From: Streptomyces dysideae
Lineage (GTDB): Bacteria > Actinomycetota > Actinomycetes > Streptomycetales > Streptomycetaceae
DNA length: 47,650 bases
Direction of reading: 5' to 3'
Assembly (NCBI RefSeq): GCF_001514305.1
Contig: NZ_KQ949130.1
Coordinates: forward strand, 1-47,650
The notes below the pieces were generated by a model. It was not told where the DNA came from. It searched no databases and saw only the letters and a program-made list of their open reading frames with translations. Below, one piece after another: positions 26,905-34,763 of the stretch; the first letter of the stretch is position 1, and each line of letters begins with the position of its first letter. Made by a program: the position numbers and the translations under genes.

Positions 26905-28236
26905 GTGACCAGCCAGGAGCAGGCGCTCGCCATCGCCGACCGTTGGCTCAACCCGGGAGGCTCGGCGGAGCCGCGCCGTGAGATCCGGATGCAGGAGTTC
27001 GACCTCGGCTGGGTCGTGTGGGCCGCATCGGCGGAGCCCGAGCGGGATCCTGTGACCGGGGAGCGTCGCCCCCCCGCCGAGATCGGCAACGCGTGCGGGG
27101 TCGTGGACCGTCGTACCGGCGAGCTGACGGTCTGGCCATCGGTGCCGGTCGAGGAGGTCGTGCAGATGTACCGGCAGAAGCACGGAGGTGCGGGACAGGA
27201 CGCGGGCGCGTCCGAAGGAGGCGCCCGTCCGGTCACCGGCCCCGGCAACACCGCCGTCTTCACCTACGTCGACCCGGCGAACGGCGAGGAGACCACCCTC
27301 TTCCGCACCTCCGCTCCGGGGCTGCCCCCGGCCGAGTACCAGGCGTGGGCCGACCTGCAGCGGATGAACGTACCCGTCGGCGATGTCGTCGCCGTCCACA
27401 CCGACCTGCGTCCCAGCCTGCTCCCCGGCGGTTACACGGCCGAGCTGCTCAACTCCTTCCCCAACGCCCAGCTCTCCTGCTCACAGACCTACGGAGCCCG
27501 TCCCGAAGCGCGTGCGGAGGGTGTCACCGCGCTGGTCGAGCAGGTCGAGACGATGCACCGGATCGCGGGCCGGCAGCCACCGCCCCGCCCGTACCGCGTC
27601 CCGGTTCCCGCCCAGGTGACGCCTGCTGAGCCGATGCGTGACGTGGCCCTGGGCCGCCATCTCGTCGAGGTGTTCGGCCAGGACGCCGTACGTCGTTTCG
27701 ACGCCGACGACATCGCCGACAGTCCGCTGCCCGAGCCCGCCAAGTCGACGCTCACCTGGGCGGGGCTCCCCACAGACCTCCCGCTCTTCTTCACCGCCGA
27801 CCGGCCCGACGCCCCTCCGGCCGGCGGCCTGTTCACCGACGTCGCCACGAATCTGCGCGAGCGGCGCAGCCCGGCCGGCGAGGAGAAGATCGGTGCCCTG
27901 GCGCACCTGGTCCGGATCGGCTTCGACGGGGTCGCGGTCGTCGCGGTGCAGTGCCTGCCGGGTACGGGGCAGCCGGACGGCCTCGGCGCGCTCTGGGCGG
28001 TGGATCCCGTCACCGCCGAGGCGCGCTACGTCAACGTCTCGGTCGCCGCCTTCACCCGCTCCCTGGCGCTGCTCGCCGCGGCACGGCAGCGGATGCAGGG
28101 CCTGGACCCGGTCGCGGCCGGTGGGGAAGTGGCCGCTCTGCAGGAGCAGTTGGCGGCCGTCGACGCGTCCGCGCTGTGGAACGCGGACACCTGGTGGTCA
28201 CTGATCGTCGAGCAGATGTGGCACGGGTTGTTCTGA
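26905..28236 (+). CDS. YrhB / inactive deaminase-like / SUKH-4 fusion protein
   Basis: 443 residues in three parts. Residues 1 to about 90 resemble the YrhB/Imm35 immunity domain (MQEFDLGWVVWA, TGELTVWPSVP). About 113-220 resemble the second half of a toxin-type deaminase (ETTLFRTSAPGLPPAEYQAW, VHTDLRPSLLPGGYTAE). About 245-443 resemble SUKH-4 (LPLFFTADRPD, WWSLIVEQMWHGLF). Active relatives have TE..PC....GGYC; here the cysteine positions are S171 and T178 and the Glu is D167, so zinc cannot be held. The ATG/GTG choice is clear: GTG at 26905 with AAGGAG upstream. It is a probable immunity or antitoxin-type protein of the island. Confidence 0.78.
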   Translation: MTSQEQALAIADRWLNPGGSAEPRREIRMQEFDLGWVVWAASAEPERDPVTGERRPPAEIGNACGVVDRRTGELTVWPSVPVEEVVQMYRQKHGGAGQDAGASEGGARPVTGPGNTAVFTYVDPANGEETTLFRTSAPGLPPAEYQAWADLQRMNVPVGDVVAVHTDLRPSLLPGGYTAELLNSFPNAQLSCSQTYGARPEARAEGVTALVEQVETMHRIAGRQPPPRPYRVPVPAQVTPAEPMRDVALGRHLVEVFGQDAVRRFDADDIADSPLPEPAKSTLTWAGLPTDLPLFFTADRPDAPPAGGLFTDVATNLRERRSPAGEEKIGALAHLVRIGFDGVAVVAVQCLPGTGQPDGLGALWAVDPVTAEARYVNVSVAAFTRSLALLAAARQRMQGLDPVAAGGEVAALQEQLAAVDASALWNADTWWSLIVEQMWHGLF

Positions 28237-28286
28237 CCGGCCTGCCCTCTGAACATCCCCACCGAGACAAGAATGGAGAGCAACTC

Positions 28287-28589
28287 GTGACGTCGGACAA
28301 CCCGGCACCGCCCACCACCTCCGAGCAGGCCCTCGCCATCGTGCGCAGCAGGTACGCGCAGCCCAGACTGCCGGACGGCACCCCTGCCGAGCTGCGAGTC
28401 GAGGAGTTCGACATCGGCTACCTGGTGTACGCGGTGTTCCCTCCTGCCACGGACGCCGCCGGCCGGCCCCAGCCCGCTCCGCCCGGCGGCAGCAAGATCG
28501 TGGTCTCCAAGGAGAGCGGCGAGACCGTCACCGTCCCCAACTACCCCACCGAGTCTGCCATCGCGCTGTATCGCAGGCAGCGCCAGTGA
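28287..28589 (+). CDS. YrhB-like small protein
   Basis: 100 residues. SEQALAIVRSRYAQP, VEEFDIGYLVYAVFP and KESGETVTVPNYPTE parallel the first 90 residues of the preceding fusion protein (EQALAIADRWLNPG, MQEFDLGWVVWA, RTGELTVWPSVPVEE), so it is a free-standing copy of the same YrhB/Imm35-like domain. The GTG has GGAG 9 nt upstream. It lies 50 bp after the fusion gene and is probably in the same transcript. Likely an immunity-type partner. Confidence 0.78.
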   Translation: MTSDNPAPPTTSEQALAIVRSRYAQPRLPDGTPAELRVEEFDIGYLVYAVFPPATDAAGRPQPAPPGGSKIVVSKESGETVTVPNYPTESAIALYRRQRQ

Positions 28590-28614
28590 TCAGTGCCGTG
28601 ATCAGTTGATCAGT
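28587..28614. repeat. Three copies of TGATCAGT at a convergent junction
   Basis: Copies at 28587-28594, 28599-28606 and 28607-28614. The first contains the stop of the plus-strand gene and the third contains the stop of the minus-strand gene. The TGATCA cores are palindromic. Confidence 0.7.
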
Positions 28615-29038
28615 ACAGGGAGAATCCGCCGCTGTGGCGCCCCTGGTTCTTCTTCCCGGACTGCGAGGACTGGCCCTCCGAGCCCCTCGGCTCGGACGAC
28701 CCCGAAGAGGGGCCACCGCTCGCCGGCGCCTCCCCGTGCCTGACCTGGTCGCGCTCCTCCTCCGACAGTGACTCCCACTGACCGCGCAGGGACGCCATGC
28801 CGCCGCCCAGAGCCCGTGCCACCGCAGGGTCGTCCAGGGCGTCGCGCAGGGCGATGCGGCCGGAGAGCAGCCCCTTCGCCGCCTCCTGCAGGTCCTTGCC
28901 GGCGCCGCCGGTCTCGGACAGCTTGCGCAGGGCGGAGTTCAGGGAACGTATCTGCTCCGGTTCGAGTGCCTCGTCCAGCACGCCGCGCTCGGGTGAAGAG
29001 CCGTCGGGGTTCGGTGAGTTCTCAGGGCTCCTGGTCAT
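28610..29038 (-). CDS. T7SS-locus small helical protein ending in GFSLY
   Basis: 142 residues, charged and helical with disordered ends. LEPEQIRSLNSALRKLSETG and KGLLSGRIALRDALDDP match LRQSLEHLSSG and QEVLSGRMGLREAANVS of the protein at 33023-33448 and the related protein at 37751-38164. It ends GGFSLY, while the second ends RGWSLY. ATG at 29038 with GAGGAGAAG upstream. The family has no name I can give. Repetition within one ESX locus suggests a secretion-linked role, perhaps as chaperone or export-tagged substrate. Confidence 0.72.
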   Translation of the reverse strand: MTRSPENSPNPDGSSPERGVLDEALEPEQIRSLNSALRKLSETGGAGKDLQEAAKGLLSGRIALRDALDDPAVARALGGGMASLRGQWESLSEEERDQVRHGEAPASGGPSSGSSEPRGSEGQSSQSGKKNQGRHSGGFSLY

Positions 29039-29170
29039 GTCGCTTCTCCTCGTTCGTCCTCGCCTCTCGGTACCCGAATTATCTCCCGTCGTATCTCCGG
29101 TCACATACGGATGCCATGCTGGCCCCGCCGGCCCAGGAGGCGCAGGACCGAGGAGAGGGACCGTATCGTC

Positions 29171-29827
29171 ATGGCTCGTACGCAAGGCACGGGAAGCGGC
29201 ACCGGAGCCGACCGTTCCCTCGCCGGCCTCGTCGGCAGAGCCTTCGGCCGCCTCGGGCGCGCGGGCGGACTGGTCTTCCTGCTCGCGGGGCTCGTGCTGA
29301 GCGGATGGGGCGCGTACGAGGGGGCGTACGCGGCGGGTTGGGCGGGCACGCGCGGCACCCTGACCGTGCAGCAGTGCGACGTGAGCTACCCGAACAACGC
29401 CTCCCGCAGCAGCCGTAAGAACCGCCGGCCCGTCCGCTGCGAGGGCACCTTCGTCTCCGAGGACGGCAAGAGCACGGACGCCAACGCCGCGGTACAGGTC
29501 AGGCAACGGTACGCGCAGGGCACCGAGTTGGCGGTGCAGCAGGCACAGGCGCCGACATCGGACGACGCGCCGGACGCCGACTACCTCCAGACCGGCATGG
29601 ACCGGGCCTGGCGCTGGTTCGGCGCCTTCTTCGGTGGGTGGGTCCTCACGGGGCTTGGCGTCTTCTGCCTCGTCAGCGGTTTCGCTCCGTTCGGCCGGAG
29701 CCGTATCTCGTTCGACGCGGCGTGGGAGGCGGCGGGGCGGGGAGCGACGCGGGCGGCCGTGCTCGGGATGATCGGGGTGGGGCTTGTGGGGGCCGGGGTT
29801 TCGTTCCTGATCAGCTACTTCGTGTGA
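29171..29827 (+). CDS. Membrane protein with two-cysteine extracytoplasmic domain (copy 1)
   Basis: 218 residues. Helix at about 33-55, an extracytoplasmic domain with GTLTVQQCDVSY ... VRCEGTFVSEDGK, then helices at about 150-175 and 195-217. The two cysteines probably form a disulfide. Same plan as the genes at 39772 and 40415. I start at the ATG 29171 (ARTQGTGSG) rather than the upstream ATG at 29111, as GGAGAGGGA lies between them. Divergent from the GFSLY gene. Function unknown. Confidence 0.75.
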   Translation: MARTQGTGSGTGADRSLAGLVGRAFGRLGRAGGLVFLLAGLVLSGWGAYEGAYAAGWAGTRGTLTVQQCDVSYPNNASRSSRKNRRPVRCEGTFVSEDGKSTDANAAVQVRQRYAQGTELAVQQAQAPTSDDAPDADYLQTGMDRAWRWFGAFFGGWVLTGLGVFCLVSGFAPFGRSRISFDAAWEAAGRGATRAAVLGMIGVGLVGAGVSFLISYFV

Positions 29828-30061
29828 CCCGGTGGCGGCCCGGCAGCTAAGTGCGGGTCGGAGTACGACTACGGCATTCAGCACCACAACAGCCGGGGCT
29901 TCGATCACACGTTGTGCTTCACCAAGGCCGAGGTCCCGCAAGTGCCGTCTGCTTCCGGGGTGTTCAAGCCCCTCGGGCAGGGTCCTCTCGGGTATGCGCA
30001 GCACATGCCGCTCCCGAAGGCGTCGTCGACCCGGGCCGCAGTGAGCTGGTGCCCCGACTGA
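29828..30061 (+). other. Possible coding remnant downstream of the copy-1 membrane gene
   Basis: The 366-bp gap 29828-30193 has no gene with a credible start. In the frame of the preceding gene, after its TGA, 77 codons stay open to a TGA at 30059-30061 and read protein-like (KCGSEYDYGIQHHNSRG, HTLCFTKAEVPQ). It could be the tail of a decayed gene or chance. The remaining 130 bp lead into the next gene, with GGGG near its ATG. Confidence 0.25.
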
Positions 30062-30193
30062 CTCCCGTGATCATTGCAAGGCAGCTGCCCGGTTGCGGCA
30101 GGCCCCTTCACGCACCCCGCTCCGGCTCCGACAGCCACCTCCTGATCTCACTGATAGCTTGCTGCTTCTGCCAGTTCACTCCGTGGGGAATCA

Positions 30194-30928
30194 ATGAGCC
30201 AGCCGCCGTTCCAACCGCCACCGCCGCCGGCACAGCCACCGCAGAACCCCTACAACCCGTACGCCCAGCCCGCCCCACCGCAGCAGTCCCCGGGTTTCGG
30301 ACCACCGCCCGCCCCTGGGCAACCCCCGCAGCAGGCCGCGTCGGCGCCCGTTCCCGGCCAGCCGTCGATGTACCCCGGACACTCTCCTGTCCCGGGGCAA
30401 CCGATGTACCCGATGCAGCCCGGACCGCCGTTCCAGGCGCCGCCCTTCGGACAGCAGCCGAACACGGGCGGTCATCCCGTCGGCGCGGTCTTCCTCGGGT
30501 TCTTCGTCTCAGTCGTCGTCTCGCTGCTCTACAGCGGTCTCGTCCTGGCCACGTCCAGGGACATGTCGCTCACCGCGGCCAACACCCTCTACCTGGCCCA
30601 TGCTTGCCTCAACGGAGCGATTGTCGGCGCTTTGGTCGGCTCGGTGGGGCACCGCAGCAACGGCGCCCGGATCGGTGGGGCCGTCGTCGCCGCGCTCGGC
30701 GCCTTCTTCGGCTACGCCAATGCCATCCCGCTCATGATCGCCGAGAGCCAAGCGCCCAGTGCCGTCTGGGACATGGTGGAGTACGACCCCTTCTTCCCGG
30801 CCAAGGCCTGGTGGACCGACGAAGTCAGCGACGGAGTCGACTGGTTCTCCCCGCTCGGCCTCGTGGTCGCCGCAGCCGCAGCTTGGGGCCTCGCCTACGT
30901 CGTCGGTAACAAGCGCCGTCAGGTGTGA
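30194..30928 (+). CDS. Proline-rich multi-pass membrane protein
   Basis: 244 residues. The first about 95 residues are Pro/Gln/Gly/Tyr-rich and disordered. Four membrane helices follow (about 97-119, 129-149, 155-174 and 212-232). GTGGGG stands 5-10 nt before the ATG. Such tails occur on many actinobacterial membrane proteins and are not diagnostic. No family recognised. Confidence 0.75.
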   Translation: MSQPPFQPPPPPAQPPQNPYNPYAQPAPPQQSPGFGPPPAPGQPPQQAASAPVPGQPSMYPGHSPVPGQPMYPMQPGPPFQAPPFGQQPNTGGHPVGAVFLGFFVSVVVSLLYSGLVLATSRDMSLTAANTLYLAHACLNGAIVGALVGSVGHRSNGARIGGAVVAALGAFFGYANAIPLMIAESQAPSAVWDMVEYDPFFPAKAWWTDEVSDGVDWFSPLGLVVAAAAAWGLAYVVGNKRRQV

Positions 30929-31003
30929 CTTCTCATCAGCTGGATGGGGCGCCTACGAACAGCTTCAGACGACTGCCTCCAGTCGACCCGGCTCAGCGCC
31001 GGC

Positions 31004-31396
31004 TCAGCGGAACATGGGGCTGTCGCCGAGACTCGCCACCGCCGCCGCGACACAAGTGACCGCCATCGCCCGACGGGTGCGGCCGTTCCGGGCCAGCACA
31101 GCACCGGAACCGCTGACCACCACGCCCACGGCGTACGTGGCGGTCCAGACGCCCACCGCGTCACCCTTGCCGAGGCGTACGACGATGAGGACCAGGCAGA
31201 TGACGGCGACCAGCCCGGCGAACGCCACGTACATCCGACGTGCCTGCCGCGCATCACGCCGCCGGCTCTCCACGAGCCCCGGTCGGCCCTGAGCCTGGAA
31301 CCGCGCCCGCAGTTCGTCCGCGCCCGCCCCGGACGACAGCGGCCGCTCGCCCATCCCGTCCGGCATGTCCGCCGCCTCGCCGCCATGCGTTGTCAT
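31004..31396 (-). CDS. Two-to-four-helix membrane protein (intact paralogue of the pseudogene)
   Basis: 130 residues. DELRARFQAQGRPGL at about 29-43, then hydrophobic segments at about 57-73, 83-103 and 111-125. It is the intact relative of the nonsense-mutated gene at 17122-17517 (same length and same conserved ends). It is the last gene of the minus-strand series running from 39643. Function unknown. Confidence 0.75.
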   Translation of the reverse strand: MTTHGGEAADMPDGMGERPLSSGAGADELRARFQAQGRPGLVESRRRDARQARRMYVAFAGLVAVICLVLIVVRLGKGDAVGVWTATYAVGVVVSGSGAVLARNGRTRRAMAVTCVAAAVASLGDSPMFR

Positions 31397-31495
31397 GGCA
31401 GCGGAGCTCAGCGTTCAAGACCAGGACCCAGGACTGATCTGACGGGGGGCGCGAAGTCACCCGGCAAGGCCCGTCGGGCCGGCCAGCCGATCGCG

Positions 31496-31780
31496 CTACG
31501 CCCCCTCAAGAGACGCCAGTACGAACGTCAACGGCAGCGTCGCAACGGCGAGGGCGAGCCCCGTCGCCGCCAGCCCCGTACGGATCTCCCGCGCGCCCCG
31601 GACCCCCAGGTACGCGGCGATCAGCGGCAGGACGCAGCACAGGAGGAAGCTGTAGTGCCAGCCCTCTTCCTTGATGAAGAAGACCATGGCGGCCAAGCAG
31701 ACCGGTACCGACCCGACGCTCATGATGCGGGACCGCGAGAGGAAGACGTCGAGGCCGTTGACCCCGCCGATGAAACCCAT
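31496..31780 (-). CDS. Small membrane protein
   Basis: 94 residues. Three hydrophobic stretches (about 20-36, 43-59 and 70-90) with a conserved-looking start MGFIGGVNGLDVFLS. A GGAGAAGG site precedes the ATG. It lies 63 bp after the WXG-like gene at 31844 on the same strand. No known function. Confidence 0.65.
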   Translation of the reverse strand: MGFIGGVNGLDVFLSRSRIMSVGSVPVCLAAMVFFIKEEGWHYSFLLCCVLPLIAAYLGVRGAREIRTGLAATGLALAVATLPLTFVLASLEGA

Positions 31781-31843
31781 GACCGAACCGCCTTCTCCCC
31801 GTCTACCTTCTACCGCTCGTACCGCATGTGCCGCTCATACCGC

Positions 31844-32974
31844 TCATACCGCGGCGTGGTCGTAGCCGCCAGTGCCCACCTGGGGAAAACCGTCCGCCGC
31901 CGAGAAGCCGTTGATGGCCGCCGACATGACCACCCCGAGCGCGCTCAGCGCCGACGCGAACGCGTCGAACGTCTTGGCCGCCTCGGCCCACATCTGCATG
32001 AGCCGGATGGCCTGTGCCGCGGCCAGCGCGAACATGGCCACCGACGCGGCCTGCCCGCCGACGGGGATCGCGTTGACGGCCTGCGCCGCGAGCAGGTTGA
32101 CCAACCAGATGACGAGCAGGTCGCAGAACATCACCAGGAACGACTTGACGAACTCCGCGAACTGGAACGCCATCTGCGCCGCCTGCGCATAACAGCTCTG
32201 CAGGGACTCGAAGGTCTCCTTGATCTCGTCGAGCTTCCTGCAGAGCTCGTCGAAGTACACGGTGGCGGCGTTCGCGGCGTTGCCGTCCCAGCCGAGACCG
32301 ACGTTCTGGTTGCCCTTGCGCACATTGGCGGCCACGGCATCGCAGAAGGACGCGAGGTTGCCCCATACGTCGGAGCAGTCGTTGTACGAGTTCCAGTCCC
32401 CGAACACCCAGTTCGTGCAGACGGCGAAGGGGTCGAAGTCGAAGAGCAGCTTGGATGCCTCCACGGCCATCGCCGAGGGGCTGCCGATGTCGAGGACGCT
32501 GCCGAGCGTCTTCTGCACCGGGTTCATCTTGTACTCGTCCGCGTGCCCCGACGCGTACTTGACGAGGGGATTGTCACTGTCGCTCGACGGCTTCAGCATG
32601 TCCACGGCGTCACTGGCATCGGAGAAGTCCTGCGGATCGCCTCCGGAACCGCCGCCCGACACCTTGGAACCCGGATAGGTGGCGTCGAGTTTGGCCGCCT
32701 CGCCGCTGTCCGTCTCGCGGTAGTACTTGGCCGTCCCCGCGAGTTCCTTCTCGGACGCCTCCAGAAGGCCCTTGACCTTCTCCAGAGCCTTCTTGGCCTC
32801 GCTCACATAGCGGTCGTGGTCACCCGCGACGAGGTCCCAGGCGTCTCCGCCCGCCGACTTCTCGATCTGCGCATGAGTTCCTGTGTACGAGACGGCCTGC
32901 GCACTGCCGTCCGCGGCACGCCCCACCAGCTTCGAGAAGCCGTCGATCGCACCGGGTTCTACCCGAAAGTTCAC
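31844..32974 (-). CDS. WXG100-type T7SS-associated protein
   Basis: 376 residues. The helical N-terminus (to about 100) is ESX-secretion-like, followed by a Gly-rich gap. A central segment with GLGWDGNAANAATVYF (WxG-type bend) is followed by a coiled helix EIKETFESLQSCY and hydrophobic helices (FVKSFLVMFCDLLVIW; ASVAMFALAAAQAI). The GTG start follows GGGGGAG. It is likely a T7SS substrate or membrane-interacting partner. Next to a G[FW]SLY family gene, 48 bp away. Confidence 0.75.
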   Translation of the reverse strand: MNFRVEPGAIDGFSKLVGRAADGSAQAVSYTGTHAQIEKSAGGDAWDLVAGDHDRYVSEAKKALEKVKGLLEASEKELAGTAKYYRETDSGEAAKLDATYPGSKVSGGGSGGDPQDFSDASDAVDMLKPSSDSDNPLVKYASGHADEYKMNPVQKTLGSVLDIGSPSAMAVEASKLLFDFDPFAVCTNWVFGDWNSYNDCSDVWGNLASFCDAVAANVRKGNQNVGLGWDGNAANAATVYFDELCRKLDEIKETFESLQSCYAQAAQMAFQFAEFVKSFLVMFCDLLVIWLVNLLAAQAVNAIPVGGQAASVAMFALAAAQAIRLMQMWAEAAKTFDAFASALSALGVVMSAAINGFSAADGFPQVGTGGYDHAAV

Positions 32975-33022
32975 ATCTCCCCCATCGCCCGTATCAGCTG
33001 ACCTCGCCGGTGGTACGGCCGC

Positions 33023-33448
33023 TCAGTACAGGGACCAGCCGCGCCCGTCGTGACGCGACTTCGTACCCGACCGGTTCTCGGACTCCGCACGCCGCTCGTC
33101 ATCGAGCTGCCGCCGCTCCTCCTCGAGCCGGCGTTCCCCTTCCGCGGCGAGCGCGTCACGCTCGCTGTCGGACATGGAGGCCCACTTCTCGGCGAGCGGA
33201 GCCGCGTGCTCCACGGCCTGCTCGGCGTAGGCGGACACATTGGCCGCCTCGCGCAGCCCCATACGTCCGGAGAGGACCTCCTGAGCCATCTCCTTGAGGG
33301 CATCTCCCGCCAGCCCCGAGGAGAGATGCTCCAGGGACTGCCGAAGGATCCTGGCCTGGACGGCGTCCTGCTGGACCATCTCCAGGAACTCGGAGTCGTC
33401 CACGGGCTTGCCGGAACTACTGGGGGCGCTGTCCAAGGGGTACCTCAT
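33023..33448 (-). CDS. T7SS-locus small helical protein ending in GWSLY
   Basis: 141 residues, Glu/Arg-rich helices; second member of the G[FW]SLY family (see 28610-29038). The conserved core RQSLEHLSSG ... AQEVLSGRMGLREAA is followed by a long charged helix. It sits between the WXG-like gene (31844) and the anchored protein gene (33639), with 190 bp upstream that may hold a promoter. Confidence 0.72.
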   Translation of the reverse strand: MRYPLDSAPSSSGKPVDDSEFLEMVQQDAVQARILRQSLEHLSSGLAGDALKEMAQEVLSGRMGLREAANVSAYAEQAVEHAAPLAEKWASMSDSERDALAAEGERRLEEERRQLDDERRAESENRSGTKSRHDGRGWSLY

Positions 33449-33638
33449 CGGGAGGGTCGGCGGGTCTCGACCGGCGTGAACCTACCAACGCACATGCGAA
33501 CGCTTCAACTGGCAGTCGGTGCAGGAACCTCGCAGGTTGTGCCAACTCGACGGAGGCTGCTGCTCGTTGACCTTTCAGAAGTCGCTGACTTTGCGAACTT
33601 GATCGTTTGCTTCAGACCCCGGCCGATGGAGTGTGACC

Positions 33639-34763
33639 CTAATTCTCCGGATTCCCCCCGGAGAACTCCGGTGTGCTGCAGCCGTGCTCCTCGGCCGAAC
33701 GCCGCGCGAACGTCCGCAGCGCGGACTGCTGCAGTTCGGGGTCCGCGGCCGTGTGGCGGTCGTCGCCCGGGACGTGGAGGGTCTCCGACGTGAAGAACGC
33801 GGTGCCGCCCTGCGCGGGGCAGGAGGCGCTGGCCCAGTACAGGCCGTCCGAACCTCCGGCGGGGCCACGGAACTTGTCGCTGTCACCGCGCTTGTACGTC
33901 GCCACGAACCCGCCCTGCACGAACGGGCCGTAGTACGCGGCCAACCGGAAGGCCGGATCGCCCGCCTCGTCGAGGAGGAGGCAGTCCTCGATGGGGGCCA
34001 GCGGGTCGGCCTCGGTTTCCCGTGTGTCCACCGTGATGCCCGCGCAGGTGCCGGTGGCCTCGCCCGGCGCGGTGACCCCGGACCTGTCGGAGCTGTCGTA
34101 GGGCACGGACACAGGGAAAGCGGCGGCCACCTCCCGGACGGCCTTGCCGTGCGGGGCCTCGCAGCCCGCCTGTTCGGCGGCGTTGACCGCGGTGCCCGTG
34201 GCCAGCCGGGCCAGTTGGACGCGCTGCTCCGATGTGATCTGGGGCGAGGTGTTGCCCCGATGGCGGGCCGTCAGGTTTACCACGACGCTGCCGTCGCTCT
34301 GCCCGCCGTCGCCGCAGAGCATCACGACCGCGGCATGGCCCTCTATGCCATTGGTGTTCAGCACCCCGCGCCAGCCGTTACCCAAGGGGGTCACCACATC
34401 CCTCCAGTCGTCGGAGATACTGCGCTCCAGGTACACGAGGAGCTGCCTGCTCCCGGCGTACCGGCTGACGGTGACGTTCAGTTCGTCGTAGTACGCCGGC
34501 AACGGGTCGCGCCTCGGCTGGACCGAGCACTCCTGAGGCTCTTGGTCCAGCCGGGCCGTGATCATGTCGTCGGTGGACAGCGCCTGCCCGCCGAGGAACT
34601 CCTCCAACGGGGCCTGCGGTACGAGGCCTTCGCAGAGTGCGGACGCGGCGCCGGACGGCGACGCCCCGTCCAGTACGCCGGTGAAGTAGAGCGTCCCGGC
34701 TGCCCCGGCCGCCACCGCCAGCAGCGCCGCCCCCGTTATGACTGTGGTGTTCGTCGTGCGCAT
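33639..34763 (-). CDS. Membrane-anchored secreted protein
   Basis: 374 residues. A single N-terminal hydrophobic helix (about 8-27) acts as an uncleaved anchor or signal (no lipobox). The remainder is extracytoplasmic with about eight cysteines. The ATG overlaps the stop of the 733-residue gene upstream (TGATG, one shared base), so the two are translationally coupled and should work together. No family recognised. Confidence 0.75.
   Translation of the reverse strand: MRTTNTTVITGAALLAVAAGAAGTLYFTGVLDGASPSGAASALCEGLVPQAPLEEFLGGQALSTDDMITARLDQEPQECSVQPRRDPLPAYYDELNVTVSRYAGSRQLLVYLERSISDDWRDVVTPLGNGWRGVLNTNGIEGHAAVVMLCGDGGQSDGSVVVNLTARHRGNTSPQITSEQRVQLARLATGTAVNAAEQAGCEAPHGKAVREVAAAFPVSVPYDSSDRSGVTAPGEATGTCAGITVDTRETEADPLAPIEDCLLLDEAGDPAFRLAAYYGPFVQGGFVATYKRGDSDKFRGPAGGSDGLYWASASCPAQGGTAFFTSETLHVPGDDRHTAADPELQQSALRTFARRSAEEHGCSTPEFSGGNPEN

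Noticed and set aside
29851..30909. 352-codon plus-strand frame overlapping the Pro-rich membrane gene
   Set aside because: Wrong frame relative to the membrane gene, which has an ATG, ribosome site and clear helices; Arg/Ala/Pro-rich residues mark it as a shadow.
33449..33638. Possible riboswitch or small RNA in the 190-bp gap
   Set aside because: No conserved motif or strong stem recognised; more likely promoter and leader of the gene at 33448.
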